Shown: positions 25,717 through 34,609 of the stretch, piece by piece
Layout: each line of letters starts with the position of its first letter
Position numbering within the stretch: the first letter of the stretch is position 1
Source: Microcella alkalica
GTDB lineage: Bacteria > Actinomycetota > Actinomycetes > Actinomycetales > Microbacteriaceae
Direction: 5' to 3'
NCBI RefSeq assembly: GCF_014137945.1
Contig: NZ_JACGWX010000006.1
Location: forward strand, 1 to 64,000
DNA length: 64,000 bases
Position numbers and translations under genes: made by a program
The notes under the pieces: model-generated
Told to the model about the DNA's origin: nothing
Database searches by the model: none
What the model saw: the letters and a program-made list of their open reading frames with translations, nothing else

Positions 25717-26418
25717 TCAGGCCGCCGGCTGGTCCGCGGCGGGCAGCCCGAGCAGCGATCGCAGCTCGTCCGGCGTCGACGCGACGAGCGCTGCGTGCGC
25801 GCGCTCGGCATCCGTGCCATAGCCCCACTCGACCGCGATCGTCGGTACCCCGTGAACGGCCGCGCCCTCGATGTCGTGGATGCGGTCGCCGACCATGACG
25901 ACGTTCGACAGGTCGACGCTGAGGCTGTTGAGCCGACGCAGGGCCTCCTCGACGACATCTGCCTTCTCGCTGCGAGTCTCATCGGCCGAGGCTCCGGTGA
26001 TGACGGTGAAGCAGTGCGCGACCGTGAAGTGCTCGAGCATGAGCGTCGCCGGCAGCTCGGGCTTCGAGGTCGCCAGACTGAGCGGGATGCCCGCCTCGGC
26101 GATGTCCTGCACGAGCAGACCCATGCCGGGGTAGAGGGTCGAGTCGTAGGCGCCGCGGTCGAGGTATCGCTCGCGGTAGATCTCGAGCGCCCGCTGCGCC
26201 GTGGGCAGGTCGAGGCCGGCGAGGTCGCGGAACGAGTCCATGATCGGAGGGCCCACCCAGCGCAGGAGCTCATCGTATGCCGGCACGGGCATCCCGAGCT
26301 GCTCGTAGGTGTAGGCGAGCGTGTCGGTGATGCCGGGGGCCGAGTCGGTAATCGTGCCATCGAAGTCGAGGAGGATCGCCGAGAACGGCGGGCGGGGCGT
26401 GGCAGGTGCGGAAGTCAT
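25717..26418 (-). CDS. HAD-superfamily hydrolase, phosphoglycolate phosphatase-like
   Basis: The 233-residue protein has the HAD motifs LLDFDGTITDS (nucleophile Asp), LATSKPE (motif II), and VVMVGDRIHDIEGAAVHG (motif IV), plus an alpha-helical cap. It resembles the Gph/PGMB group of phosphatases acting on small phosphorylated metabolites. The ATG at 26418 is preferred to an in-frame start further upstream because the FDGT motif then starts at about residue 17. It lies 25 bases downstream of nucS on the same strand. Confidence 0.85.
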   Translation of the reverse strand: MTSAPATPRPPFSAILLDFDGTITDSAPGITDTLAYTYEQLGMPVPAYDELLRWVGPPIMDSFRDLAGLDLPTAQRALEIYRERYLDRGAYDSTLYPGMGLLVQDIAEAGIPLSLATSKPELPATLMLEHFTVAHCFTVITGASADETRSEKADVVEEALRRLNSLSVDLSNVVMVGDRIHDIEGAAVHGVPTIAVEWGYGTDAERAHAALVASTPDELRSLLGLPAADQPAA

Positions 26419-26443
26419 CGACTCGAGCCTACGCGGAGAGCGC

Positions 26444-27139
26444 TCAGAACAGCCGCGGAACCCGGTCGTCGAGCCCCCGCATCGCGTCATAGTCGAGCAG
26501 CAGGCAGCGGATGCCCCGATCTTCCGCCAGGGTGCGCGCCTGCGGGGCGATCTCCTGCGCGGCGAAGACGCCGGCGACGGGGGCGAGCAGCGGGTCGCGG
26601 TTCATGAGCTCGAGGTAGCGCGTGAGCTGCTCGACACCGTCGATGCCTCCGCGGCGCTTGATCTCTACTGCGACCGACCCGCCGTCGGCATCGCGCGCGA
26701 GAAGGTCGACGGGCCCGATGGCCGTCATGTACTCGCGGCGCACGAGCGCGTGCCCGCGGCCGAGGAGCTCTATCTGCTCGGCGAGCAGCTTCTGCAGGTG
26801 CGCCTCGACGCCGTCCTTCTGCAGGCCAGGGTCGAGCCCGAGGTCGTGCGCGGTCTCGTGAAGCACCTCGTGCACGCTCACCACGAGCATGTCGGCCGTC
26901 TTCGCGTGCGTGACGCGCCACAGCTCGATGACGCCGGCTTCGCGCTGATCGTCGTCGGGCTGCTCGACGGCGAGGGTGCAAGGCGGGCTCATCCAGTTGA
27001 GCGGCTTGTACGAGCCGCCGTCGGAGTGCACGAGCAGACTGCCGTCGTTCTTGTGGATGAGCAGGCGTGTCGCGAGCGGCAGGTGCGCACTGAGCCGCCC
27101 GGCATAGTCGACGGAGCAGCGGGCGATCACGAGGCGCAC
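26444..27139 (-). CDS. nucS: Mismatch-specific endonuclease NucS (EndoMS)
   Basis: The 231-residue protein matches NucS: N-terminal DNA-binding/dimerisation part with [24 protein letters not shown], then a RecB-like nuclease with [24 protein letters not shown] (catalytic Asp, Glu and Lys of the PD-(D/E)xK set). The C-terminal RLF can dock on the beta sliding clamp. NucS carries non-canonical mismatch repair in actinobacteria, which lack MutS/MutL. GTG at 27139 is the start, as the family begins MRLVIA. Confidence 0.95.
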   Translation of the reverse strand: MRLVIARCSVDYAGRLSAHLPLATRLLIHKNDGSLLVHSDGGSYKPLNWMSPPCTLAVEQPDDDQREAGVIELWRVTHAKTADMLVVSVHEVLHETAHDLGLDPGLQKDGVEAHLQKLLAEQIELLGRGHALVRREYMTAIGPVDLLARDADGGSVAVEIKRRGGIDGVEQLTRYLELMNRDPLLAPVAGVFAAQEIAPQARTLAEDRGIRCLLLDYDAMRGLDDRVPRLF

Positions 27140-27215
27140 GAGGGTCGAGTCTAGGCGCGGCGGGGGCGGTTCTCGTGGAGGACGACGGATGCCCGGCTCG
27201 CGCTCCCGAATCCGC

Positions 27216-28058
27216 TCACTTCCACAGCCCGGGGCGCCGCTCCTCGGCGACTGAGTTGCCGCCGTCGACGACGACGAGCTGACCGGTGATGTAGCTCGCG
27301 CCGGGCGAGGCGAGCCAGGCGATCGCGCTCGCGACCTCGTCGGGCCGGCCGCTGCGCCCGAGCGGGACGAGTCCGCCCTCGACGGCCTCCTGCTCGAGCT
27401 GCGAGCCCGTCGCGATCCACCCGGGAGCGACCGCGTTCACCGTGATCCCGTGCCGCGCCTCGTCGAGCGCGAGCCCGCGCGTGAAGCCCAGCACCCCGGC
27501 CTTCGCGGTCGCGTATGCCAGGTCGTCGCGCGACGCCTGAACCGCTCCCGTCGTGCTCGCGACCGTGACGATGCGGCCCCACCCGCGATCGCGCATCCGC
27601 CCGATGACGGCCCGCGTCACGAGGAACCCGCTCGTCAGGTTCACGTCGACGGCGCTGCGCCACTCGTCGACGCTCATGCCGATGTCGCCGCGCGGCACCT
27701 CCTCGCCGACTGCGACCATGCCCGCGTTGTTGACGAGGATGTCCGGCTCGGCCCCCAGCGCCCGGATCGCCTCGATCGCGGCGTGCGCCGCACTCTCGGT
27801 CTCGAGCCGCGCGACGACGCCGGCGGCGTCGTGCCCCTCGTCCCGCAGCTCCTGCGCGCGCTGCTCGATGCGGTCGGTCGTTGCGGTCATGACGACGCGG
27901 GCGCCGCGGAGCGCGAGCTCGCGGGCGGTGGCGAAGCCGATGCCCGCGGCCGAGCCGCACCCGGTGACGAGCGCGGTGCGGCCGGCGAGGTGGAGCGAGG
28001 CGGGGAGCGGCGCGCCGGCGAGGGGCGTGCCGGCGGGCGGGGAGGTCGGTGAGGTCAT
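27216..28058 (-). CDS. Short-chain dehydrogenase/reductase
   Basis: The 280-residue protein is a classical [17 protein letters not shown] (cofactor-binding glycine motif), NNAG, catalytic Ser in VASTTGAV and YATAK (Tyr and Lys). The C terminus has the VDGG turn typical of FabG-like members, but the first ~22 residues form an extra Pro-rich leader. The ATG at 28058 is used because the palindromic element starts just upstream at 28083. The substrate is unknown. Confidence 0.87.
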   Translation of the reverse strand: MTSPTSPPAGTPLAGAPLPASLHLAGRTALVTGCGSAAGIGFATARELALRGARVVMTATTDRIEQRAQELRDEGHDAAGVVARLETESAAHAAIEAIRALGAEPDILVNNAGMVAVGEEVPRGDIGMSVDEWRSAVDVNLTSGFLVTRAVIGRMRDRGWGRIVTVASTTGAVQASRDDLAYATAKAGVLGFTRGLALDEARHGITVNAVAPGWIATGSQLEQEAVEGGLVPLGRSGRPDEVASAIAWLASPGASYITGQLVVVDGGNSVAEERRPGLWK

Positions 28059-28082
28059 GCCCTCATCCTGCCGCCGCTCCGA

Positions 28083-28167
28083 TGCCAAATGCAGGCACCA
28101 GCGAACGTGAACGGCGCGTCTACCGCGGAATCACGCTGAGGGTGACGTGCAATGCCTGCATTCGGCA
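28083..28167. repeat. 85-bp palindromic element, family P2 copy 1
   Basis: Arms TGCCAAATGCAGGCA (28083-28097) and TGCCTGCATTCGGCA (28153-28167) are inverted repeats with one mismatch. A second 85-bp copy with the same two arm variants, in the opposite orientation, lies at 53898-53982. The 55-base interiors of the two copies show no clear similarity. The remainder of 28059-28293 contains no supportable gene. Confidence 0.8.
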
Positions 28168-28293
28168 ACGGCGGGCTCCGCTCGGGCAGGGGCGGGTGCG
28201 CAACTCCGGAATCGACGGCGCGAGCGAGCGCCGGCACCCAGACATCTGGGGGTGAAGGCGCACGGGTTCCTGACTTGCGCGCCGCGGAGGAGA

Positions 28294-29595
28294 TCAGCCC
28301 GCCGGCTTCGCGTCACTCGACGCGGCGGCAGGCGCGCTCGACTCGGCGGCGGCCCCGCCCACTCCGGGCGCGCCCGCGGCGGCCCCGCCCGCCGAGCCCC
28401 CGCGCTCGCGCGCCGCGCCCGACGCGACCGCGGCCACGAGGATGAGCACGAGCACGACCCACAGCGCGTTGAGTAGCCCGATCTGCTCGCCGAGGAATCC
28501 GATGACGGGCGGCCCGACGAGGAAGGCGAAGTATCCGACCGTCGCGACGGCGGCGACGGCGGCCGCTGCGCGGCGGGGGTCGTCGGCGGCGGCCGACATC
28601 CCGACGGGGAAGCCGAGCGACGAGCCGAGCCCCCAGGCGAAGATGCCGAGCCCGGCGATGACGGGCTGATCGACAGTGATGACGACGGCCAGCCCCACGG
28701 CGGCGAGCACGGCAGACCCGCGCAGCACCGGCACGCGACCGAACCGGTCGAGCACCCACACGCCGGCGATGCGGCCCGTCGTCATGGCGACGGCGAAGAT
28801 GCCGAACGCGAGGGCTCCGGTCGTCTCGTCGACGCCGCGCCCGTCGACGACGGCGAGCGCGAGCCAGTCGTTCGCTGACCCTTCGGCGAAGGCCATGCCG
28901 AGCACGATGAGCCCGATGAAGAGGATGCGCGGCTCGCGCCAGATGGAGAGGCGCTCCCGCCACGTGGTGCGCCCCGGCCCCGGCCCATCGTCATCGAGGC
29001 CGGGCAGCACCTCGTCCCGCGGCAGCAGTCGCACCACGAAAAGGACGGCGACGATGAGCAGGACCCCGACGACTCCCGCGTGCCAGTCGACGCCGACGCC
29101 GAGGTCGGCGACCGCGGCGGCGACGGCCGCGCCGATCACGGTGCCGATGCTCCAGGATGCGTGGAACCACGGCATGATCGCGCGACCCTGAGCCCGCTCG
29201 ACGCCCGCGCCCTCCACGTTCATGGCAACGTCGGTGATGCCCGCCCCTGCCCCGAACACGACGAGTGAGCCGAGCGCGAACGCGTAGCTCCCGAGCGTCT
29301 GCGCTCCGACGCCGAGCCCGATGAGCGAGAGCGAGGTGGCGAGAACACCCATGAGGATGACTCGGCGCGTGCCGAGCCGTGCGATGATGTGGCTCGATCC
29401 GAGCAGCCCGACGATCGACCCGGCGGCCATGCCGAAGATGAGGATGCCGAACTCGTCCGTCCGCACATCGAGCGCGTCGCGGATCGCCGGGGTGCGCGCG
29501 ACCCACGTGGCCATCGTTATGCCGCTCAGCGCGAAGACCGCGAAGACGGCGAAGCGCCACGGCGCGAGGCGAGGGACGATGGTCGGCGAGCTCAC
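28294..29595 (-). CDS. MFS transporter
   Basis: The 433-residue protein has twelve transmembrane helices and a large central loop (DDDGPGPGRTTWRERL). It resembles the sugar/fucose-type MFS permeases that pair with LacI regulators: the opening FAVFALSGITMATWVARTPAIRDAL and FHASWSIGTVIGA match that group. GTG 29595 is chosen as start for its GAAAGG site six bases upstream. The C-terminal ~50 residues are Ala/Gly/Ser-rich. It is divergent from lacI with a shared palindrome between them. Confidence 0.86.
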   Translation of the reverse strand: MSSPTIVPRLAPWRFAVFAVFALSGITMATWVARTPAIRDALDVRTDEFGILIFGMAAGSIVGLLGSSHIIARLGTRRVILMGVLATSLSLIGLGVGAQTLGSYAFALGSLVVFGAGAGITDVAMNVEGAGVERAQGRAIMPWFHASWSIGTVIGAAVAAAVADLGVGVDWHAGVVGVLLIVAVLFVVRLLPRDEVLPGLDDDGPGPGRTTWRERLSIWREPRILFIGLIVLGMAFAEGSANDWLALAVVDGRGVDETTGALAFGIFAVAMTTGRIAGVWVLDRFGRVPVLRGSAVLAAVGLAVVITVDQPVIAGLGIFAWGLGSSLGFPVGMSAAADDPRRAAAAVAAVATVGYFAFLVGPPVIGFLGEQIGLLNALWVVLVLILVAAVASGAARERGGSAGGAAAGAPGVGGAAAESSAPAAASSDAKPAG

Positions 29596-29628
29596 GAGCG
29601 GCCTTTCACAGCGAAGGGACCAGAGGCG

Positions 29629-29644
29629 GTCGAATCGATTCGAC
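29629..29644. promoter_or_regulatory. Palindromic LacI-type operator
   Basis: GTCGAATCGATTCGAC is a perfect 16-bp palindrome with the central CG common to LacI-family sites. It lies between the divergent MFS and lacI genes, 34 bases from the MFS start and 27 from the lacI ATG. Control of both genes by the encoded repressor is inferred. A -10-like TACGCT (29658-29663) precedes the lacI ATG by 8 bases. Confidence 0.72.
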
Positions 29645-29671
29645 ACCCGAGTTCGACTACGCTAACAGGCA

Positions 29672-30745
29672 ATGGCGACCCCGGCAAACCTCCCAGGCGA
29701 CGGCACGAGGGCGACCCTCGCGCAGGTCGCCGCGCGCGCCGGCGTCAGCGCCTCCACCGCGAGCCTCGCCTTCAGCGGCGCCGGCCCGGTCGCCGACGAG
29801 ACGCGCGAGCGCGTCCTCGCCGCCGCGCGCGAGCTGGACTACGGCGGCCCCGACCCCCGCGCCCGAAGTCTCCGCACCGGCCGCAGCGGCATCATCGCCG
29901 TCGTCATGGAGGATCGGATCCGCGTGGCCTTCCGCGACCCCATGGTCGTCACGCTGCTCGACGGCATCGCCGACGAGATCGGCAACGCCGGCTACAGCCT
30001 CCTGCTGCTGACCGACAGCCTCGAGCGCGCCGAGGGTGGCCTTCGCGACGCCCCGATGGATGCCGCTCTCCTGCTCGGTTGCAGCACCGATCTCGACCCC
30101 GCCGTGCGTGTGCTGAGCCAGCGCCAGGTGCCACTCATCGGCGTCGAGGCCGAGCCGCGCCAGGGCCTGCCCATGGTCGACATCGACAATCGCGCGGGCA
30201 TGCGCCGCCTTGCCGAGCATTTCGCGGAGCTCGGCCACGAGCGTGTCGCCGTCATCACCCTCCCCATGGATCGCGACCACACGCGCGGCCCGCTCACGCA
30301 GGTCTGGCAGGACTCCTCCGTCGCCTACACGGGTCTGGAGCGGCTATCCGGAGTGCGCGACGTGTTCCCGGATGCTCCCGCCGTGGTCGCCGCGGGCAGC
30401 CTCATCGAGGAGGGGCTCATCGCCGCCCGAGCGCTCCTCGACGCCGAGCCCGGTCTCACGGCCATCGTCGGCCAGAGCGACCTCCTCGCGCTCGGCGCGA
30501 TCCAGGCCGCTGAGGAGCGCGGCCTGCGCGTGCCGCAGGACATCAGCATCGCGGGCTTCGACGGCGCGCGCATCGACGGGCTCAGCCGCCACCGCCTGAC
30601 CACGGTCGTGCAGCCGAGCGTCGAGAAGGGCCGCGCGGCCGCGCGCCTCGCACTCGCGGCTCTCGCCGGTGAGCCCGTCGAGAACATCGCGTTCACGACA
30701 GAGCTGCGCATCGGCGACACGACCGCCTCTCCGCGACGCGGCTGA
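29672..30745 (+). CDS. LacI-family transcriptional regulator
   Basis: The 357-residue protein has an N-terminal LacI helix-turn-helix (ATLAQVAARAGVSASTASLAFSGAGPVADETRERV) with hinge helix, then a periplasmic-binding-like effector domain with GQSDLLALGAIQAAEERGLRVPQDISIAGFDG. The ligand, probably a sugar, is not evident. It is divergent from the MFS gene and the palindrome at 29629-29644 is its likely operator. The start is ATG 29672 with no clear ribosome-binding site, so the mRNA may be leaderless. Confidence 0.9.
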   Translation: MATPANLPGDGTRATLAQVAARAGVSASTASLAFSGAGPVADETRERVLAAARELDYGGPDPRARSLRTGRSGIIAVVMEDRIRVAFRDPMVVTLLDGIADEIGNAGYSLLLLTDSLERAEGGLRDAPMDAALLLGCSTDLDPAVRVLSQRQVPLIGVEAEPRQGLPMVDIDNRAGMRRLAEHFAELGHERVAVITLPMDRDHTRGPLTQVWQDSSVAYTGLERLSGVRDVFPDAPAVVAAGSLIEEGLIAARALLDAEPGLTAIVGQSDLLALGAIQAAEERGLRVPQDISIAGFDGARIDGLSRHRLTTVVQPSVEKGRAAARLALAALAGEPVENIAFTTELRIGDTTASPRRG

Positions 30746-30858
30746 GCAACGGCGGCCTGAACCCTGTGCGCCCACTGGACGCACGCGAAGTCAACCCCGT
30801 TCCCGCGGCCGGTCCGACCTGGCACCGTCAGAGGTCCATAACGGCGAAGGGAGCCTCC

Positions 30859-31023
30859 ATGAGCGAGAAAGCGAAGCACAAGGGCGAAGAGCTCGGCGGC
30901 AAGGTCAAGGAGGGCGTCGGAAAGGTCACCGACAATGAGCGCCTCGAAGCCGAGGGCCGTGCCGACCAGACCAAGGCCAACCTCAAGCAGGCCGGCGACG
31001 ACGTGAAGGACGCCTTCCGCTGA
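30859..31023 (+). CDS. CsbD-family stress protein
   Basis: This 54-residue, Lys/Glu-rich helical protein (MSEKAKHKGEELGGKVKEGVGKVTDNERLEAEG...) matches the CsbD family, general stress proteins of unknown molecular role. GAAGGGAG nine bases before the ATG is a good ribosome-binding site. It is a single-gene unit: lacI ends 113 bases upstream and a strong terminator follows. Confidence 0.9.
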   Translation: MSEKAKHKGEELGGKVKEGVGKVTDNERLEAEGRADQTKANLKQAGDDVKDAFR

Positions 31024-31070
31024 CCAAGCCCCCACGGCAGGCGCGTCCTCCAGGTGGCCGCGACTGCCCC

Positions 31071-31104
31071 GGCGGGCGCTCGATCTCAGGATCGGGCGCC
31101 CGCC
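31071..31104 (+). terminator. Intrinsic terminator after the CsbD gene
   Basis: A 15-bp stem (GGCGGGCGCTCGATC with GATCGGGCGCCCGCC, one G-T pair) closes on TCAG, starting 48 bases after the stop. No T-run follows, as is common in GC-rich actinobacteria. Confidence 0.7.
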
Positions 31105-31139
31105 ATCGTCGTCCTCCGCGATCGCGCCTGGCCCCTCAT

Positions 31140-31167
31140 TTGACAACGCCGCGCGCAGGAGTACGGT
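31140..31167 (+). promoter_or_regulatory. Promoter of the Ktr/Trk operon
   Basis: A consensus -35 TTGACA (31140-31145), 16-base spacer and -10 TACGGT (31162-31167) precede the GTG at 31175 by 7 bases, predicting a leaderless transcript. Confidence 0.75.
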
Positions 31168-31174
31168 TGCGCGA

Positions 31175-32539
31175 GTGCGATCCGTCAGGTCGACCTCGGG
31201 TCGCCCGAGCAGAGTGATCCGAGCTACTCCTCCCCAAGTGGTGGTCCTCGGATTCCTCGGCGCAATCGTCGTGGCCTCCGTGCTCCTGGCTCTGCCATTC
31301 GCGCAGGCTCCCGGCGCTCCCGTCAGCCCGCTCGATGCGGCGTTCACCGCCGTCTCCGCGGTCGCCGTGACCGGTCACGTCGTCGTCGACACCGCCACGT
31401 CATGGTCGGGCGCGGGCCTCGTCATCATTCTGATGTTCATCCAGCTCGGTGGCCTGGGCGTGATGCTCGTCGCCTCGCTCATCGGGCTGACAATCGTGCG
31501 GCGATATTCGCTGCGCTCGCGCACCCTCGCCGGGGCCGAGAACCGGGGCGTGACGACGGGCGACGTGGCGAGGCTCGCCAAGGGCATCCTCGTCAGCTCC
31601 CTCGCGATCGAAGGAGCCGTCGCAGTCGTCCTGTCGCTCCGCTTCCGCCTCGCCTACGACGACTCGTGGGCCGAGGCCGTCGGCCACGGCGTCTTCCTCG
31701 CGATCTCGAGCTTCAACAACGCCGGGTTCGCGCCCTTCAGCGACAACATGATCGGCTTCGCGGGCGACCCCTGGATCCTTCTGCCCATGTGCGCCGCGAC
31801 GATCCTCGGCGGGCTCGGCTTCCCCGTGCTGCTGCAGCTGCGCCGCGAGTTCCGTCGCCCGCTGCACTGGTCGATGAACACCAACATCGTCCTCGCGATG
31901 ACGGGGCTCCTGCTCGTGCTCGGCGCCGTGTACATCGCCGTCCTCGAGTGGACGAACCCGCAGACCCTCGGCTCGATGTCGATCGGCGAGCGCATCCTGA
32001 CGGCCTTCTTCCACTCCGTGCAGGTCCGCACCGCGGGCTTCAACAGCGTCGACATCGGGCAGCTGACGAGCGAGACCTGGCTCGGGATGGACGTCCTGAT
32101 GTTCATCGGCGGCGGCCCCGCCGGCACCGCGGGCGGCATCAAGGTGACGACGTTCGCCGTGCTCCTGTTCATCATCATCACCGAGCTGCGCGGCGAGGGC
32201 GCCGTCAACATCTTCGGCAAGCGGCTCTCGCGCGCCGTCCACCGCGAGGTCATCACGATCTCGCTGCTGTCGCTCGGCGCCGTCATGGCTGCGACCATCG
32301 CGCTCATGATGCTCACGGATCTCGCGCTCGACGTGGTGCTCTTCGAGGTCGTGTCCGCCTTCGGCACGGTCGGCCTCAGCACGGGGATCACCCCCGACCT
32401 GCCCGACGCGGGCAAGGTCATCCTCATGATCCTGATGTTCCTGGGTCGTCTCGGCCCACTCACCCTCGGCACCGCGCTCGTGCTGCGTCAGCGGCGCGTG
32501 CTCTACGAGCTCCCCAAGGAAAGGCCCGTCGTTGGTTAG
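31175..32539 (+). CDS. ktrB: Potassium uptake channel subunit TrkH/KtrB
   Basis: The 454-residue membrane protein has four M1-P-M2-like repeats of the SKT superfamily with filter regions around SAVAVTGH, SSFNNAGFAP, VRTAGFNSVD and SAFGTVGLSTGI. The GGGPAGTAGGIKVTT segment is the gating loop of TrkH/KtrB. It forms the K+-conducting dimer regulated by the RCK subunit encoded next. The start is GTG 31175, seven bases after a consensus promoter. Its length favours KtrB over the longer TrkH. Confidence 0.92.
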   Translation: MRSVRSTSGRPSRVIRATPPQVVVLGFLGAIVVASVLLALPFAQAPGAPVSPLDAAFTAVSAVAVTGHVVVDTATSWSGAGLVIILMFIQLGGLGVMLVASLIGLTIVRRYSLRSRTLAGAENRGVTTGDVARLAKGILVSSLAIEGAVAVVLSLRFRLAYDDSWAEAVGHGVFLAISSFNNAGFAPFSDNMIGFAGDPWILLPMCAATILGGLGFPVLLQLRREFRRPLHWSMNTNIVLAMTGLLLVLGAVYIAVLEWTNPQTLGSMSIGERILTAFFHSVQVRTAGFNSVDIGQLTSETWLGMDVLMFIGGGPAGTAGGIKVTTFAVLLFIIITELRGEGAVNIFGKRLSRAVHREVITISLLSLGAVMAATIALMMLTDLALDVVLFEVVSAFGTVGLSTGITPDLPDAGKVILMILMFLGRLGPLTLGTALVLRQRRVLYELPKERPVVG

Positions 32540-33230
32540 ATCGCGCACGTTCAGCACCGCCCGCGCCAGTCGCATCGCCGAGGCCGACTCGGTCGCGGTC
32601 ATCGGCCTGGGCCGCTTCGGCCAGGCCCTCGCCCTCGAGCTCATGGCGACCGGCACCGAGGTGCTCGGCATCGACGCCCGCGAGGACATCGTCCAGGGGC
32701 TCAACGGCGAACTCACGCAGGTCGTGCGGGCCGACTCGACGAAGGAGGAGGCGCTGAGGCAGCTCGCCGTCGACGGCTTCGACCGCGTCGTCGTCGCCAT
32801 CGGGACGGACATCCAGTCGAGCATCCTCACCGCGTCGCTCCTGCTGCGCATGGGCGTCCCCCAGATCTGGGCCAAGGCGGTGAGCGACGCCCACGGGCAG
32901 ATCCTGACCCAGCTCGGCGTCCCGCACGTCATCTACCCGGAGCACGACATGGGCCGCCGCGTCGCCCACCTCGTTCGCGGGGCCGCGCTCGACTACATCG
33001 AGGTCGACTCCGAGTACGCGATCGTGAAGATGCAGCCCAACTCGGTGCTCCTCGGCCGGCGGCTCGGCGACACGAACCTCCGCCAGGCGCACGGAGTGAC
33101 CGTCATGGCGGTGCAGCGCGGCGGTCAGTCCTGGTGCAACGCCGACGCCGACACCGTCGTGGAGGAGGGCGACACCGTCCTCGTCGCCGGGCCGACGCGC
33201 AAGGCGGAGGGCTTCGGCCAGCTGCGCTAG
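32532..33230 (+). CDS. ktrA: Potassium uptake regulatory subunit TrkA/KtrA (RCK)
   Basis: The 232-residue protein has an RCK_N Rossmann domain (VAVIGLGRFGQALALELMATGTEVLGID, with acidic residue at the end of strand 2 for NAD/ATP ribose) and an RCK_C domain ending in EEGDTVLVAGP. It gates KtrB in response to nucleotides. It starts with TTG at 32532, overlapping the ktrB stop by 8 bases. Its stop overlaps by four bases the stop of the convergent MATE gene. Confidence 0.92.
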   Translation: MVRSRTFSTARASRIAEADSVAVIGLGRFGQALALELMATGTEVLGIDAREDIVQGLNGELTQVVRADSTKEEALRQLAVDGFDRVVVAIGTDIQSSILTASLLLRMGVPQIWAKAVSDAHGQILTQLGVPHVIYPEHDMGRRVAHLVRGAALDYIEVDSEYAIVKMQPNSVLLGRRLGDTNLRQAHGVTVMAVQRGGQSWCNADADTVVEEGDTVLVAGPTRKAEGFGQLR

Positions 33231-34537
33231 CGGACGCCCATCACGGTCCACTTGTCCCCGCGGGCCCGCGCGCCGAGGGTCACCGCGCGCGCCCCGAGGT
33301 ACCCGAAGGTGAACGCCGCGAGGAGCGCCGGAAGCCCCGCCCCGGCGACGAGAACGAGCAGCCCGAGGAAGACGAGCAGGTTGAGGATGCCTGTGGCGGC
33401 GAGGTAGCGCCCGTCGCCCGCCCCGATCAGGACGCCGTCGAGCACGAACACGAGCCCGGCGAGCGGCAGCCCGATCGCGAGGATCAGCAGGACGACGGGG
33501 AGGGCATCCCGCACCCGCTCGTCAGAGGTGACGAGCACCGGCAGCAGCGTCGCCGAGGCGGCCACGAGGACGGCGAGAGCCGACCCGACGAGCACGCCCC
33601 ATCCGACGAGGCGGCGCGTGATGCGGTGCACGCGGTCGCCGTCGGAGCCCCCGAGCCCGTGCCCGACGAGCGCCTGCCCGGCGATCGCGAGGGCATCGAG
33701 CGCGAGCGCGAGCAGGCTGTAGACGGCGAACCAGACGTGCGTCGCGGCGAGCTCGACGGTGCCGAGCCCGGCCGCCACGACGACGGTCGCGACGAGCGCG
33801 ACGCGCAGTGAGACGGTGCGCACCAGAAGCCAGGAGCCGGCGGCCATGGCCGCGCGCAGGCCCGCCAGTCCGGGGCGCAGCTCGGCCCCCTCGGCGCGGG
33901 CGCCGCGCACGACGACGACGACGAGCACCGCGGCCATCGCCCACTGCGCGATGACCGTGCCGATCGCCGAGCCGGCGACGCCGAGACCGGCGCCGTAGAT
34001 GAGGATCGCGTTGAGCACGATGTTCGCGCCGAAGCCATAGGCCGCGACGACGAGCGGCGTGCGCGCGTCGTGCAACCCGCGCAGCACGCCCGTCGCCGCG
34101 AGCACGAGCAGCATGCCGGGCACGCCCCACCACGCGATCGTCAGGTACTCGAGCGCCGCCGCCTCGACCGGTGCGGCCGTGCCGAACGCCCCGACGATCG
34201 CGGGCGAGGTCGGCAGCAGGACCACCAGCAGCACGACGCCGATGCCGAGCGCGAGCCAGAGGCCGTCGACGCCCGCGGCGAGGGCGCCCGCCCGGTCGCC
34301 GGCTCCGAGGCGGCGCGCGACGGCCGGAGTCGTGGCGTAGGCGAGGAACACGAGGAGTCCGATCGCGGTCTGGAGCACCGTCGAGGCGACGCCGAGCCCG
34401 GCGAGGGCATCCGCCCCCAGATGCCCGACCATGGCCGTGTCCGTGAGCACGAACAGCGGCTCGGCGACGAGGGCGCCGAGCGAGGGCACGGCGAGGCGCA
34501 GGATGTCGCGGTCGATCGCTCGCAGCCGGAGGGGCAC
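33227..34537 (-). CDS. MATE-family efflux transporter, DinF-type
   Basis: The 436-residue protein has twelve transmembrane helices in two MatE halves: AEPLFVLTDTAMVGHLGADALAGLGVA and LALDALAIAGQALVGHGLGG are the family-typical segments. The DinF branch exports drugs or toxic metabolites by Na+ or H+ antiport. GTG 34537 is the start. It is a lone minus-strand gene, convergent with ktrA and divergent from the ArsR gene, with only 43 bases to the ArsR -10. Confidence 0.88.
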   Translation of the reverse strand: MPLRLRAIDRDILRLAVPSLGALVAEPLFVLTDTAMVGHLGADALAGLGVASTVLQTAIGLLVFLAYATTPAVARRLGAGDRAGALAAGVDGLWLALGIGVVLLVVLLPTSPAIVGAFGTAAPVEAAALEYLTIAWWGVPGMLLVLAATGVLRGLHDARTPLVVAAYGFGANIVLNAILIYGAGLGVAGSAIGTVIAQWAMAAVLVVVVVRGARAEGAELRPGLAGLRAAMAAGSWLLVRTVSLRVALVATVVVAAGLGTVELAATHVWFAVYSLLALALDALAIAGQALVGHGLGGSDGDRVHRITRRLVGWGVLVGSALAVLVAASATLLPVLVTSDERVRDALPVVLLILAIGLPLAGLVFVLDGVLIGAGDGRYLAATGILNLLVFLGLLVLVAGAGLPALLAAFTFGYLGARAVTLGARARGDKWTVMGVR

Positions 34538-34580
34538 GCCTCCACGGTAGGCCCGAGCGCAGCGGCCAATCGCCGTGCCT

Positions 34581-34609
34581 TAGTATGTGCGTATGCATGC
34601 AGATACGCA
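34581..34609 (+). promoter_or_regulatory. -10 and ArsR-type operator overlapping the arsR-like start
   Basis: A -10-like TAGTAT (34581-34586) stands 6 bases before ATG 34593. An inverted repeat TGCGTAT-N8-ATACGCA (34588-34609) covers the start codon. ArsR/SmtB sites are typically AT-containing palindromes of this kind over the promoter. Autoregulation of the ArsR-MFS pair is inferred. Confidence 0.62.

Noticed and set aside
28083-28167. P2 element as an ordinary rho-independent terminator of the SDR gene
   Set aside because: It lies upstream of the SDR start, not after its stop, its arms are 55 bases apart, and the same 85-bp layout recurs at 53898.
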